Translations under genes and position numbers: made by a program
Notes under the pieces: model-generated
Seen by the model: the letters and a program-made list of their open reading frames with translations, nothing else
What the model was told of the DNA's origin: nothing
Databases searched by the model: none
Assembly (NCBI GenBank): GCA_029213165.1
Contig: JARGNO010000013.1
Coordinates: forward strand, 1-64,000
Source of the DNA: Minwuia sp.
GTDB lineage: Bacteria; Pseudomonadota; Alphaproteobacteria; Minwuiales; Minwuiaceae
Length of the DNA stretch: 64,000 nucleotides
Reading direction: 5' to 3'
Shown: positions 24,393-31,919 of the stretch, piece after piece
Layout of the letters: each line of letters starts with the position of its first letter
Position numbering within the stretch: position 1 is the stretch's first letter

Positions 24393-24988
24393 GCCGCCGT
24401 CTCCGGGTCATCGTCGTTCTTCACCCGTGGGCGGGATGCAGCATCGTGTATCGCGCACAGCCCGCGCCGTCGGGACACCACCGGCCCGGCACCGCAGAAC
24501 CCGAATCCGACCTCCCCGACTTCCCCGATCGGCCAGGCGCAACGGCCCCTGGGCGGTTCATGCAGGCCGGGCCAGTGGGCGGTACCATCGCATTCGGGTA
24601 CCGTTGCCCGGTCGGGCGCCTTCCGGCATGTCGTGTCATCCTCCGCCCGGCGCACCAGCACCAGGTCGGTCGGGCAGGCGGCCACCGCCGCCCGCATCGC
24701 CGCCGCTTCTGCCCGGGCCTGTTCGATCTCGTCCCGCATCTGCTGTGCCATGGCGTGGCTCTTCCGCTGTGCCTTGCGCCATGCCTCCCGGCCCGCAGGC
24801 GCACCCTGTCCACCCTTTTGCACGCTCAGGCCCAGGCGACCCCGCTGTCCGCAAACCATCCCGGTGCTGACGCCGATCCCGAACTCCCGGGTCAGGATCC
24901 CGGCGGTTTCCTGTACCGGCCTCCCCTCCCGATGCAGCACCCGCAACCGCGCCCGCATGGCATTCGTCCATATGCTCGGGCCAGGCAT
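24389..24988 (-). CDS. GcrA-like cell-cycle transcription factor
   Basis: A 199-residue protein. The N-terminus is a GcrA-type DNA-binding region (SIWTNAMRARLRVLHREGRP, with IWT replacing the usual SWT). A long alanine/glutamate helix follows at about residues 75-110. The C-terminus has the family's cysteine-rich RNA-polymerase-binding pattern: RCAWPIGEVGEVGFGFCGAG then RGLCAIHDAA. In Caulobacter GcrA activates promoters carrying methylated GANTC. Here it sits in a phage early operon with two DNA methyltransferases. The ATG at 24988 is used; a TTG directly before it is an alternative. Confidence 0.75.
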   Translation of the reverse strand: MPGPSIWTNAMRARLRVLHREGRPVQETAGILTREFGIGVSTGMVCGQRGRLGLSVQKGGQGAPAGREAWRKAQRKSHAMAQQMRDEIEQARAEAAAMRAAVAACPTDLVLVRRAEDDTTCRKAPDRATVPECDGTAHWPGLHEPPRGRCAWPIGEVGEVGFGFCGAGPVVSRRRGLCAIHDAASRPRVKNDDDPETAA

Positions 24989-25041
24989 CAAAGACCCCTT
25001 CGCGGATTGTGCGGTGCCCGGTTTCCTGTAATCATCGGGTC

Positions 25042-25575
25042 ATGAACATTCAGGCAACATTCCACGCCGCCGGTCCCGGCTGCACCGCCCGCCGCCGCCC
25101 GCCCGTTCGGGTGATTCTCGCTCTGGCCCTCGGGCTCGGGCTCGGGTTCATGGTCCATGCCCCGGCATCCGCCCGACCCGCCATCGGTGACGTCTTCTCC
25201 GGCCCCGCCCGCATCATCGACGGTGACACGCTGATGATCGGCGGTCAGTCCATCCGGCTCTTCGGCATCGACACCCCCGAACGGGGACAGCCGGGCTTTG
25301 CCGCCGCCACCCGCCATCTGCGCGCGATCACCGCAGGCGGGGCCGTCACCTGCCACACCGTCGACGTCGACCGCTACCGCCGCGCCGTCGGCATGTGCCG
25401 AACAGGCCCCCGCGCCACGGTCACGGAACAACAGGAAACCCTGTCCGAAATGATCCTTCGATCCTGCCATGCACGACGTCTCTCGCGCTGGGATCACGTC
25501 GTCAGTCCCGGCATGCGAACCCGGCTGGATCAGGCCCGTGACCTCTGCACCGGAACGGGTGAAGGAGACGGGTGA
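25042..25575 (+). CDS. Secreted thermonuclease-family (SNase) protein
   Basis: A 177-residue protein with a basic N-terminus and a signal peptide (about residues 21-44, cleavage after PASA). The SNase core follows: ARIIDGDTLMIGGQSIRLFG then IDTPERG, with the expected catalytic Arg72, Glu80 and Arg114 in DVDRYRRAVG. It should be exported and cut nucleic acid in the periplasm or outside. It reads against the early operon and fills the gap between two of its genes, so it is cargo. A role in destroying incoming phage DNA is possible but unproven. Confidence 0.85.
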   Translation: MNIQATFHAAGPGCTARRRPPVRVILALALGLGLGFMVHAPASARPAIGDVFSGPARIIDGDTLMIGGQSIRLFGIDTPERGQPGFAAATRHLRAITAGGAVTCHTVDVDRYRRAVGMCRTGPRATVTEQQETLSEMILRSCHARRLSRWDHVVSPGMRTRLDQARDLCTGTGEGDG

Positions 25576-25595
25576 GGGGGGCATCTGCTTGACCA

Positions 25596-26168
25596 TCACC
25601 GCACCCCCGCGACTGCCTTGTCGCGGCGCGTGACGACGGAATAGGGATCGACCTCGGTATTCGCGGTCAGGTGACTGCGGCAACTGTCGCAATGACGGTG
25701 CCCGGCCCCGGTCGACCAGAAGGTGTCGCCGCAGCGGATGCAGCCCCGGTACCGCTCCGGTCCCTTCGGCACCTTCACGATGCCCCGCCGGATCCGCTCG
25801 ATCTGGACCCCCACTTCGGACGCACGCCGCCCCATGCTGTTGGCGATCGACTGATGCTTCATGTCGGTTTCCATGAAATGTGCCAGCTGGCGCAGTTCGA
25901 AATCGCTCCATGGCTGACCGACACTGCCCTCTGCATCCCCCTTCTGCCGTCGCGGTTCCGGGGCCGTTCGCCGCGCCCCGCCCCCTTCGGACGACCACCG
26001 GACCCGGCGGGCCTCCAGGCCCAGCTTTTCAAGTCTCAGCCGCACCGAAGACGGGGCCCGCCCCAGTTCCTGCGCAATGTCCCCGACCGTTGCGGCCACC
26101 CCGCACATCCGCCGCATCTCGGCATCTTCCCTGGCCGTGAAGGGCTGGCGGATCGACTCCCCGCTCAC
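25596..26168 (-). CDS. Myb/SANT-like DNA-binding protein with C-terminal zinc ribbon
   Basis: A 190-residue protein. Two helical DNA-binding units are visible: residues about 8-50 (QPFTAREDAEMRRMCGVAAT, then VGDIAQELGRAPSSVRLRLE) and 85-125 (QPWSDFELRQLAHFMETDMK then HQSIANSMGRRASEVGVQIE). A zinc ribbon ends it, with Cys pairs in YRGCIRCGDTFWS and RHCDSCRSHL. It is probably an early regulator. Its ATG overlaps the stop of the CII-like gene by 4 bases. I cannot name a phage family for it. Confidence 0.6.
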   Translation of the reverse strand: MSGESIRQPFTAREDAEMRRMCGVAATVGDIAQELGRAPSSVRLRLEKLGLEARRVRWSSEGGGARRTAPEPRRQKGDAEGSVGQPWSDFELRQLAHFMETDMKHQSIANSMGRRASEVGVQIERIRRGIVKVPKGPERYRGCIRCGDTFWSTGAGHRHCDSCRSHLTANTEVDPYSVVTRRDKAVAGVR

Positions 26169-26656
26169 GCCTCCGCCTCCAGCGCCGCCAGCGCCTTCTC
26201 CAGCGCCGCCAGATGGGTCATCGCCTCGGTTGCCCGCGCCCGCAGGCCCAGGACCCGCGATTCATCCGCCGTGATGGTTCCGGCGACACCGTTTTCCACA
26301 TGCCCGGCCAACGCCCGTGACAGGTCACCCGCCACCTGCGCCGTGTCCTTCGTCACCTGCGCCAGATGGTTCAGCCATGCCGAATCCCCCTCCACCGGCG
26401 GCAAGGGAATCAGCAGATGCCGGGCCTGCCATGCCAGTTCGGTGGTGACGATCGGGCCGACCTCGCGCTCCAGTATCGCCACGGCATCCACCGGCGGTTG
26501 CGGCGCCTCGTGCGGTGACCCCCAGCGGCTGACCTGTGACCGGTCCCGCCCCACGGCCAGTGCGGCGGCATCGACACCGCCATAGGCCTTGAACAGCCGC
26601 CGCCACGCGTGGTTCAGCCGGTACCGGTCCTGTTCGGTGAACTCCTGCCCGCTCAT
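26165..26656 (-). CDS. CII-like phage transcriptional regulator
   Basis: A 163-residue protein. Its first 60 residues (RYRLNHAWRRLFKAYGGVDA then AALAVGRDRSQVSRWGSPHE) form a lambda-repressor-like fold with recognition helix QVSRW, as in CII-type regulators of prophages. The C-terminal half is helical (EKALAALEAEA at the end) and may oligomerise. GGAGG precedes the start. Its place straight after cro matches lambda cII, suggesting a role in the lysis-lysogeny choice. Confidence 0.6.
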   Translation of the reverse strand: MSGQEFTEQDRYRLNHAWRRLFKAYGGVDAAALAVGRDRSQVSRWGSPHEAPQPPVDAVAILEREVGPIVTTELAWQARHLLIPLPPVEGDSAWLNHLAQVTKDTAQVAGDLSRALAGHVENGVAGTITADESRVLGLRARATEAMTHLAALEKALAALEAEA

Positions 26657-27249
26657 GCCGCATCCTCCCGTGACGATCCGATGGCCGTGCCCAGCACCCG
26701 TTCGAACCAGCGCGGCGCTCGACCGGGCACCTCGGCGTCGGGGTCAGGCCCGTCTGTCATGCGGGGGGTGGCATCAACCTCCGCCCCTGTATTTGCGTTG
26801 CCGCTTCGGGCGCGGTCCCTGACACTGTCGTCATGGACAAGCACCAGCAGCACCGGAACGACTTCCCCGTCACGGCCCGTCCGGCCCCCGCCCTGCACGA
26901 CAGTGGGGTCGGGAATCCCCGCCGCCGTCAGGGCGGCATGGACCCGATCGATCAGGCTTGGCATCTCAGGTCCGCGCGCCATGCCAGCCGCATCGTTGAG
27001 GGGCAGCACCTGCAGGCCCTTGCCCGCGCCTTCTTCCGCACCGCGGGCAATCAGCACAGGGCCATGCAGTCCGAACAGATCGTTGGGCGTGACCGCCCCA
27101 CCGGTCAGGTCATGAACCGCCCTGACATTCGCCGCTGTCAGGGCATCGCCCTCGCACAGACGGGTGACGACGGCGGGGGTTCGACCGATGCGTTCCGCCA
27201 CGTCGATGCGGCGCAGCCCACTCTCATTGATCCAGTCAGCCAGTTTCAT
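26653..27249 (-). CDS. Cro-like repressor, first gene of the early operon
   Basis: A 198-residue protein. The N-terminal HTH is MKLADWINESGLRRIDVAER followed by IGRTPAVVTRLCEGDA, of the Cro/YdaS type. The rest is poorly conserved and partly disordered (residues about 140-180). The ATG at 27249 is preferred because GAGGG lies 6 bases upstream; that same GAGGG is the end of the operator at 27256-27282, so repressor binding and ribosome binding use overlapping sequence. It is divergent from cI. It overlaps the CII-like gene by 4 bases. Confidence 0.7.
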   Translation of the reverse strand: MKLADWINESGLRRIDVAERIGRTPAVVTRLCEGDALTAANVRAVHDLTGGAVTPNDLFGLHGPVLIARGAEEGAGKGLQVLPLNDAAGMARGPEMPSLIDRVHAALTAAGIPDPTVVQGGGRTGRDGEVVPVLLVLVHDDSVRDRARSGNANTGAEVDATPRMTDGPDPDAEVPGRAPRWFERVLGTAIGSSREDAA

Positions 27250-27255
27250 GACAGC

Positions 27256-27282
27256 CCTCAAATTTGTCTCTCATATTTGAGG
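27256..27282. promoter_or_regulatory. Operator between cro and cI
   Basis: Half-sites CCTCAAATTTG (27256-27266) and CATATTTGAGG (27272-27282) face each other across 5 bases and match the palindrome at 28108-28121. The site lies just upstream of the cro start and would cover its promoter, although the -10/-35 boxes are not clear. It is the likely target of CI and Cro. Confidence 0.7.
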
Positions 27283-27341
27283 AACAGGCCGCAATGAATG
27301 CAAGTGATTTTTTTGAGGGCAGTTCTATCCTCTGCCTTGAC

Positions 27342-28079
27342 ATGACCACGAAGCCGAAATCGCCGGACCCCGCCGTACCCGACCCAGGCGCGCATCACAT
27401 CCGCGCATGGCGACGCCGTGCAGGCCTGAAACAGACTGCCCTGGCAGAGGCGATCAGCCGCGATATCGCCGTCATCAGCCGGATCGAGAATCACCAGCAA
27501 GAACCCAGCGAACAGATGCTGGCCAGCATTGCCGCCCGTATTGGTGTCACCCCCGCCGATCTGCTGCGGCCACCGCCGGCCGACGGCGCGCCGCCGCGAA
27601 AATCACGCCCGGCGCTGACGCCGTCCACCGGCCGTCCGGCACCTGATGCGCCGCCGATCCCGCCCCGGTCGTCGATGCCGCTGGACCTGCCGTTGCTCGG
27701 CACTGCCGCCGGTTCCTTCAATGGTGAGTTCATCCTGCAGGAAACCGTGGATTATGTCCGCCGCCCACCCGCACTGGCAGGCACCGCCCAAGCCTACGCG
27801 ATCGAGGTCACCGGCGATTCCATGGCCCCACGGTTCGAAGAGGGGGACCTGGTATTCGTGCATCCCGGTCGCCGTGTGCTGGTCGGTGACGACATCATCC
27901 TGCAGACCCGGAACGGCGAACATGATGAACTGCAGACCTTCATTAAGCGCTTCGTCCGACAGGATGCGGATACCGTGACGGTCCGCCAGTTCAACCCGCC
28001 GCAGGACATCACGTGGGAGCGCCGATTCGTCGTCGCCATGCACCGCGTCATGTCACTGCGGGACTGCTTCGGCATCTAG
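27342..28079 (+). CDS. CI-like repressor with LexA/S24 autoprotease domain
   Basis: This protein of about 245 residues should maintain lysogeny. The HTH is at residues 20-52 (IRAWRRRAGLKQTALAEAIS...VISRIENHQQ). After a Pro-rich linker comes an S24 domain with an Ala-Gly cleavage site (LLGTAAGSF, 123-124), catalytic Ser160 in VTGDSMAPRF and Lys202 in FIKRFV, so DNA damage through RecA should trigger self-cleavage and induction. The ATG at 27342 has no ribosome-binding site and TATCCT lies 11 bases upstream, so the mRNA may be leaderless, as for lambda cI from PRM. An alternative ATG at 27294 follows GAGGAA. Confidence 0.88.
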   Translation: MTTKPKSPDPAVPDPGAHHIRAWRRRAGLKQTALAEAISRDIAVISRIENHQQEPSEQMLASIAARIGVTPADLLRPPPADGAPPRKSRPALTPSTGRPAPDAPPIPPRSSMPLDLPLLGTAAGSFNGEFILQETVDYVRRPPALAGTAQAYAIEVTGDSMAPRFEEGDLVFVHPGRRVLVGDDIILQTRNGEHDELQTFIKRFVRQDADTVTVRQFNPPQDITWERRFVVAMHRVMSLRDCFGI

Positions 28080-28107
28080 GACACCTCAAGTCTCAAATTT
28101 TATGTTG

Positions 28108-28121
28108 CCTCAAATTTGAGG
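28108..28121. promoter_or_regulatory. Perfect operator palindrome before the integration operon
   Basis: CCTCAAATTTGAGG is a perfect 14-bp palindrome. A partial copy, CTCAAATTTT, lies at 28092-28101. It matches the cro-cI operator half-sites and lies 45 bases before the first gene of the rightward operon, so CI or Cro probably controls that operon. Confidence 0.75.
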
Positions 28122-28165
28122 TTCGGTCATCATGCCGCCATCACATCCGCTGATGGAGGCTTCAG

Positions 28166-28405
28166 ATGCCGATCGATCTTTCCCGCAAACGTGAACCCGA
28201 TCATGTCCTGATCGAACGCATGGCGAACCATCTTGTGGCCTGTCGTGCGGTCAAACACACCGCCACGGTGCAGGACATGCGCCAACGCGGCTGGTCCATC
28301 GAACAGATCACGAAGTTCCGTGAACGGGCCGTCGCACGGGCGGAGGTCATTCACGCCGCCGACCGCGCCAGCGGGCAGGGTGGCCAGTCCGGGCAGGCAG
28401 CCTGA
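28166..28405 (+). CDS. Small hypothetical protein, first gene of rightward operon
   Basis: A basic 79-residue protein of unknown function: MPIDLSRKREPDHVLIERMA, then RQRGWSIEQITKFRERAVAR and a Gly/Gln-rich tail. GGAGG lies 6 bases before the start. The helical middle could be a small DNA-binding unit, but no family is recognised. Its stop overlaps the next start by one base (TGATG). Confidence 0.6.
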   Translation: MPIDLSRKREPDHVLIERMANHLVACRAVKHTATVQDMRQRGWSIEQITKFRERAVARAEVIHAADRASGQGGQSGQAA

Positions 28406-28638
28406 TGCGCGGTTCGCCTTACCCCGTCAATCCGCTTGATGTCCGGAGATCATTCCGGCACCGAATGGTCCCTGCCATCTCCACCAGCACGACGGCGACC
28501 CCGGTCCCGACGGCAGATGACCTGCTGCGGCAGGTATGGGCCGCGCGGCCTCTGGACTGGCAGTCCGGTGACCCGGCTTTCGCGGTGGCCATGCAGGCTG
28601 TCCGCGCGCACCTGGCCAGCACAGGGGTGCTGTCATGA
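28405..28638 (+). CDS. Small hypothetical protein
   Basis: A 77-residue protein without a recognised family. The first 30 residues are basic and Ser/Thr-rich. The rest (TADDLLRQVWAARPLDWQSG then DPAFAVAMQAVRAHLASTGV) looks like two helices. It is joined to its neighbours by overlaps of 1 and 4 bases, which supports it being translated. Confidence 0.5.
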   Translation: MRGSPYPVNPLDVRRSFRHRMVPAISTSTTATPVPTADDLLRQVWAARPLDWQSGDPAFAVAMQAVRAHLASTGVLS

Positions 28639-28877
28639 CCGAAGTCATCGCCGCCGACCGCCTCCGCCAGATCATCGAACGCATCGAACGGCTGGAGGAA
28701 GAGAAGGCGGCACTGACCGCCGACATCAAGGAGGTCTACTCCGTCGCGAAGGCTCAGGGCTTCGAACCGAAGATCGTCAAACAGGTCATCGCCCGCCGCA
28801 AGCGGGATCGGGATGAGCAACAGGAAATGGATGCCGTCCTGCGCCTGTACCTCGAAGCCCTGGGGGAACCGTCATGA
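28635..28877 (+). CDS. GapR-like nucleoid protein (DUF2312)
   Basis: An 80-residue protein matching DUF2312 throughout: AADRLRQIIERIERLEEEKA, then DIKEVYSVAKAQGFEPKIVK and a C-terminal EQQEMDAVLRLYLEALG. In Caulobacter the family member GapR binds overtwisted, AT-rich DNA ahead of replication forks and helps type II topoisomerases. This phage copy may serve phage replication or redirect host chromosome control. It overlaps both neighbours by 4 bases. Confidence 0.88.
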   Translation: MTEVIAADRLRQIIERIERLEEEKAALTADIKEVYSVAKAQGFEPKIVKQVIARRKRDRDEQQEMDAVLRLYLEALGEPS

Positions 28878-29566
28878 ACGTCACCACCCTGCACCCCTCC
28901 GCCACCGAAAGGCAGTCCAGCACCATGACCAACCGGCCATGGTTGCTGACCGCGTCGGGCGGCGTCTATCACTTCCTGGACCCGGACCCGGCGGACCTCC
29001 GCTGGGCCGACATCATCGAACCGATGGCGCGGTTGCCGCGTTTCGGGGGGCACAGCCAGGGCGCGCCGTTCTCCATGGCGCAGCACAGCTGCATGGTGGC
29101 GGAAATGGTCACACAGCAGGACCGGCCATGGGCCCTGCTGGCAGATGCGCATGCCGCCCTGCTGACGCCACTGCTGCCACCGGTCAGCAACGCCATGACC
29201 GCGGCAACGATCCGGCAGGCCCGGCAACGCAACCTGCCGACATTGCCCAGCATCAATACGCAGCGGGAAGGTCTGATGGACCTGGTCACCGCCGCCCATG
29301 TCGCCATCTGCCGCTTTGCCGGCATCGATCCGCCGGACCGCGGCACCGCCGACCGGGTTGCCATGGCCGACCGCTATGTCACCGCGCGGGCCGTGCACTG
29401 GCTGCTGCCTGACGGCCCGGGCAAGGATCGGTGGCGGCGCAGTGATCCCGAACTGTTCAGCCTGCCCAGGGGCAGGGCCGTCCGGCCATGGAACTGGGAG
29501 GCGTCGGCGACCATGTACACCGACGCCCTGACCCGTGCCATCCCGGCCTTCGACGGGCGGGCCTGA
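28874..29566 (+). CDS. HD-fold (YfbR-like) protein with altered HD motif
   Basis: A 230-residue protein. The family features are [20 protein letters not shown] near residue 60 and a final acidic site in [12 protein letters not shown]. YfbR-like enzymes remove phosphate from deoxynucleotides. The central motif that normally reads L-H-D-A reads [10 protein letters not shown] here: the histidine of the HD pair is alanine, and the next conserved glutamate is missing. Catalysis is therefore doubtful unless His at ADAH substitutes. It may be a binding protein. Start and stop are coupled to GapR and nearly to SSB. Confidence 0.65.
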   Translation: MNVTTLHPSATERQSSTMTNRPWLLTASGGVYHFLDPDPADLRWADIIEPMARLPRFGGHSQGAPFSMAQHSCMVAEMVTQQDRPWALLADAHAALLTPLLPPVSNAMTAATIRQARQRNLPTLPSINTQREGLMDLVTAAHVAICRFAGIDPPDRGTADRVAMADRYVTARAVHWLLPDGPGKDRWRRSDPELFSLPRGRAVRPWNWEASATMYTDALTRAIPAFDGRA

Positions 29567-29567
29567 C

Positions 29568-30083
29568 ATGGCCGGTTCCGTGAACAAGGTCATCCTGATC
29601 GGCAATCTCGGTCAGGATCCGGAAATGCGCAACGGGCCGAGCGGCGACCCGATCGCCAACCTGTCGGTGGCCACCTCCGAAACGTGGAAGGACCGCACGA
29701 CCGGCGAAAGGAACGAACGGACCCACTGGCACCGCGTCGTCATCTTCAATCCCCACCTGGCATCGATCGCCCGGGATTACCTCCGCAAGGGCGCGAAGGT
29801 CTATCTGGAGGGACAGTTGCAGACGCGCAAGTGGACCGATCAGTCAGGCATGGACCGCTACACGACGGAGGTCGTGCTGAACCGCTTTCGCGGTGACCTG
29901 CAGATGATGTCATCCCCTGGCGGGCGCCCGTCGGAAGACAGCTATGGCCAGTCCCGGAATGACCCGGCCCGCAGTGACCCCTCCGGCGACGCCTATGCCC
30001 GCGCCCGCGACGGTACCGGACCCGCAGCCGGATCCGGGGCAGGGGGCGCCGCCCCGGACCTCGACGACGAAATCCCCTTCTGA
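29568..30083 (+). CDS. ssb: Single-stranded DNA-binding protein
   Basis: A 171-residue SSB. The OB fold opens [20 protein letters not shown], continues with [20 protein letters not shown] and [19 protein letters not shown], and is followed by a disordered Gly/Ser/Asp linker. The last residues DLDDEIPF form the acidic tip that recruits replication and repair proteins. The start at 29568 sits one base past the previous stop. It protects single-stranded phage DNA. Confidence 0.95.
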   Translation: MAGSVNKVILIGNLGQDPEMRNGPSGDPIANLSVATSETWKDRTTGERNERTHWHRVVIFNPHLASIARDYLRKGAKVYLEGQLQTRKWTDQSGMDRYTTEVVLNRFRGDLQMMSSPGGRPSEDSYGQSRNDPARSDPSGDAYARARDGTGPAAGSGAGGAAPDLDDEIPF

Positions 30084-30097
30084 CGACAAGTGAACCC

Positions 30098-30613
30098 ATG
30101 ATCATCCGCATTCCCAACTGGCTGCGTGACCGGCTTCTCGCCTTCGCGCAGCGCCGCATGCAACGCCAGCCGGAACCCGATTTCACCATCGGCCCGACCG
30201 ATGATCCCTACATGCGCCGCTGGTACATCTGGCGCATCCGCTGGCTGTCCTGCCTCTATCTGCACCAGGTCATGCGCAGCGACGACGACCGTGCCCTGCA
30301 CGATCATCCCTGGGCCAGCCTATCGATCATCCTGCATTGCGGTTACCACGAGGTCGTGCCCCGCCACCACGCCGGCCCCGGTTGCCCGGACACGGTCCTG
30401 CACTGGCGCCCGCCCGGATGCCTGATCCTGCGCGGCGCATCCGCCGCCCACCGCCTGGTGATCGACGACCCCGCCATGGTCGCCACGACACTGTTCCTGA
30501 CCGGACCGCGGATTCGCCAGTGGGGTTTCTGGTGCCCCCGCGGCTGGGTGCCCTGGCGCAAGTTCACCGACCCCGACAACACCGGCCTGATCGGCCCCGG
30601 CTGCGGAGACTGA
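30098..30613 (+). CDS. Cupin-like hypothetical phage protein
   Basis: A 171-residue protein common in form among phages of alphaproteobacteria but without known function. RALHDHPWASLSIILHCGYH and HWRPPGCLILRGASAAHRLV give the spaced histidines and beta pattern of a cupin barrel. The C-terminus (RQWGFWCPRGWVPWRKF) is Trp-rich. A metal-binding or sugar/nucleotide-modifying role is possible, but I cannot choose. Confidence 0.6.
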   Translation: MIIRIPNWLRDRLLAFAQRRMQRQPEPDFTIGPTDDPYMRRWYIWRIRWLSCLYLHQVMRSDDDRALHDHPWASLSIILHCGYHEVVPRHHAGPGCPDTVLHWRPPGCLILRGASAAHRLVIDDPAMVATTLFLTGPRIRQWGFWCPRGWVPWRKFTDPDNTGLIGPGCGD

Positions 30614-30615
30614 CC

Positions 30616-31068
30616 ATGACAGATGAACCGGACTTCACCGGATTGGCCGCCACGCTGGACCGCGTCGCCATGACCCGCAGCGCCTATACGCTCGACGAAC
30701 ATGGCGCGAAGACCGCGATCGCTGACATCACCGCATGTCACGAACTCATGACACAGGCTGCCGATGCCATCCGGACGCTGGCGACCCCGAACCTGTTCTG
30801 GCCCGAAGGCGAAGATGAGGGATGTGAAGATCCGGAATCATATCACCGGTTCGTTGGATACGACGCCGAAGTGATCGCGTTCAGAACGGCAAGGGTAGGA
30901 TTGCCCCCGATTTTCTCGGCAACGGTTGTGCACAAGACCGCGGACAGCAAGCCGGTCGTCTGCGAATTTCAGCGATACGCAACCCGGGAAGAGGCGGAGA
31001 AAGCATACGCGGACTCCCTCGCCGCCGCCCGCGAGGCCGCAGGCCTGGATCCGGAGGGCGCATCGTGA
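30616..31068 (+). CDS. Hypothetical protein
   Basis: A 150-residue acidic protein of no recognised family. The N-terminal half is helical (TLDRVAMTRSAYTLDEHGAK). The C-terminal half resembles a small alpha/beta unit (SKPVVCEFQRYATREEAEKA). The ATG at 30616 is used; the frame is open further upstream, but that part is a shadow of the cupin-like gene. Its stop overlaps the next GTG start. Confidence 0.5.
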   Translation: MTDEPDFTGLAATLDRVAMTRSAYTLDEHGAKTAIADITACHELMTQAADAIRTLATPNLFWPEGEDEGCEDPESYHRFVGYDAEVIAFRTARVGLPPIFSATVVHKTADSKPVVCEFQRYATREEAEKAYADSLAAAREAAGLDPEGAS

Positions 31069-31919
31069 CGGCGACGGATGTTCCATCGATCGCTGACCTG
31101 GCTGCTGGCTTCGAGGCAAGTGGCTGGTCCATGGCGTCAGACCTTGGTGACAGGCCGCGGGTGGAGTGGCAATCGACCGAAAACCTGCTGGGCGATCCCC
31201 GATTCCAGCGCGGCCTCGGACGCAAGTCGCATCATCTGATCCGCCGCATCGCTCAGAATTTCCAGTGGTGCCTCTTCGGCATCATCATCTGCACGGATAA
31301 TGGTGACGGCACGTTCATGGTCATCGATGGCCAGCACCGGGCCATTGCCGCAACCCTGCATGGATCAGTCCGATCCGTGCCGGTGTTCGTCACCGACGCG
31401 GAGACACTGCATGAACAGGCCCGCGCCTTCCTCGATATCAACCGTCACCGGGTGAAGCTCAACGCCTTGCAGATCCACAAGGCGCGCCGGACGGCAGGCG
31501 ACCCGGACGCCGCCGCGATCGCGCGGATCTGCGACGAAACCGGGATCACCATCCCCGGCAATGTCGTCAGCTGGAGCAACATCAAACCCCTGCATGCACT
31601 CTGCATCGGCACCCTCTACAACGTGCGGCGCATGTATGGCGACGACGTGCTGCGCCGCAGCCTGAAGGTCTGCGCCGCCGCATGGCCGGATTCGGCGGGA
31701 GATATCATCGCCGTCGTCGTCGGCGCCACCGCCTCCGCGATCAACGAAGGCGACACGGATGACACCGATATCGTCGCCATTCTCCGCACCCGTACCGGTG
31801 ATGAATGGAAGGAACGGGCCCGCGCACAGGCGCGGGCGGACGGCACCACCATGGCCAAGGCACTGCACTCGTTTCTCGTTCAGGCATGCGCCCCAAAGGC
31901 GAAAGGCAGAAAGCAATGA
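31065..31919 (+). CDS. ParB/DGQHR-type nuclease-fold protein (DUF6551-like)
   Basis: A 284-residue protein beginning with GTG at 31065 (GTGA overlap). The core motif is TFMVIDGQHRAIAATLHGSV near residue 90, the signature of ParB-like and DndB/DGQHR proteins. A helical C-terminal half follows (LHALCIGTLYNVRRMYGDDV and VVVGATASAINEGD). Relatives bind DNA or nucleotides; in DNA-modification systems DGQHR proteins regulate the modification enzymes. It is coupled to a Gp37/Gp68 gene. Activity unknown. Confidence 0.7.
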   Translation: MTATDVPSIADLAAGFEASGWSMASDLGDRPRVEWQSTENLLGDPRFQRGLGRKSHHLIRRIAQNFQWCLFGIIICTDNGDGTFMVIDGQHRAIAATLHGSVRSVPVFVTDAETLHEQARAFLDINRHRVKLNALQIHKARRTAGDPDAAAIARICDETGITIPGNVVSWSNIKPLHALCIGTLYNVRRMYGDDVLRRSLKVCAAAWPDSAGDIIAVVVGATASAINEGDTDDTDIVAILRTRTGDEWKERARAQARADGTTMAKALHSFLVQACAPKAKGRKQ

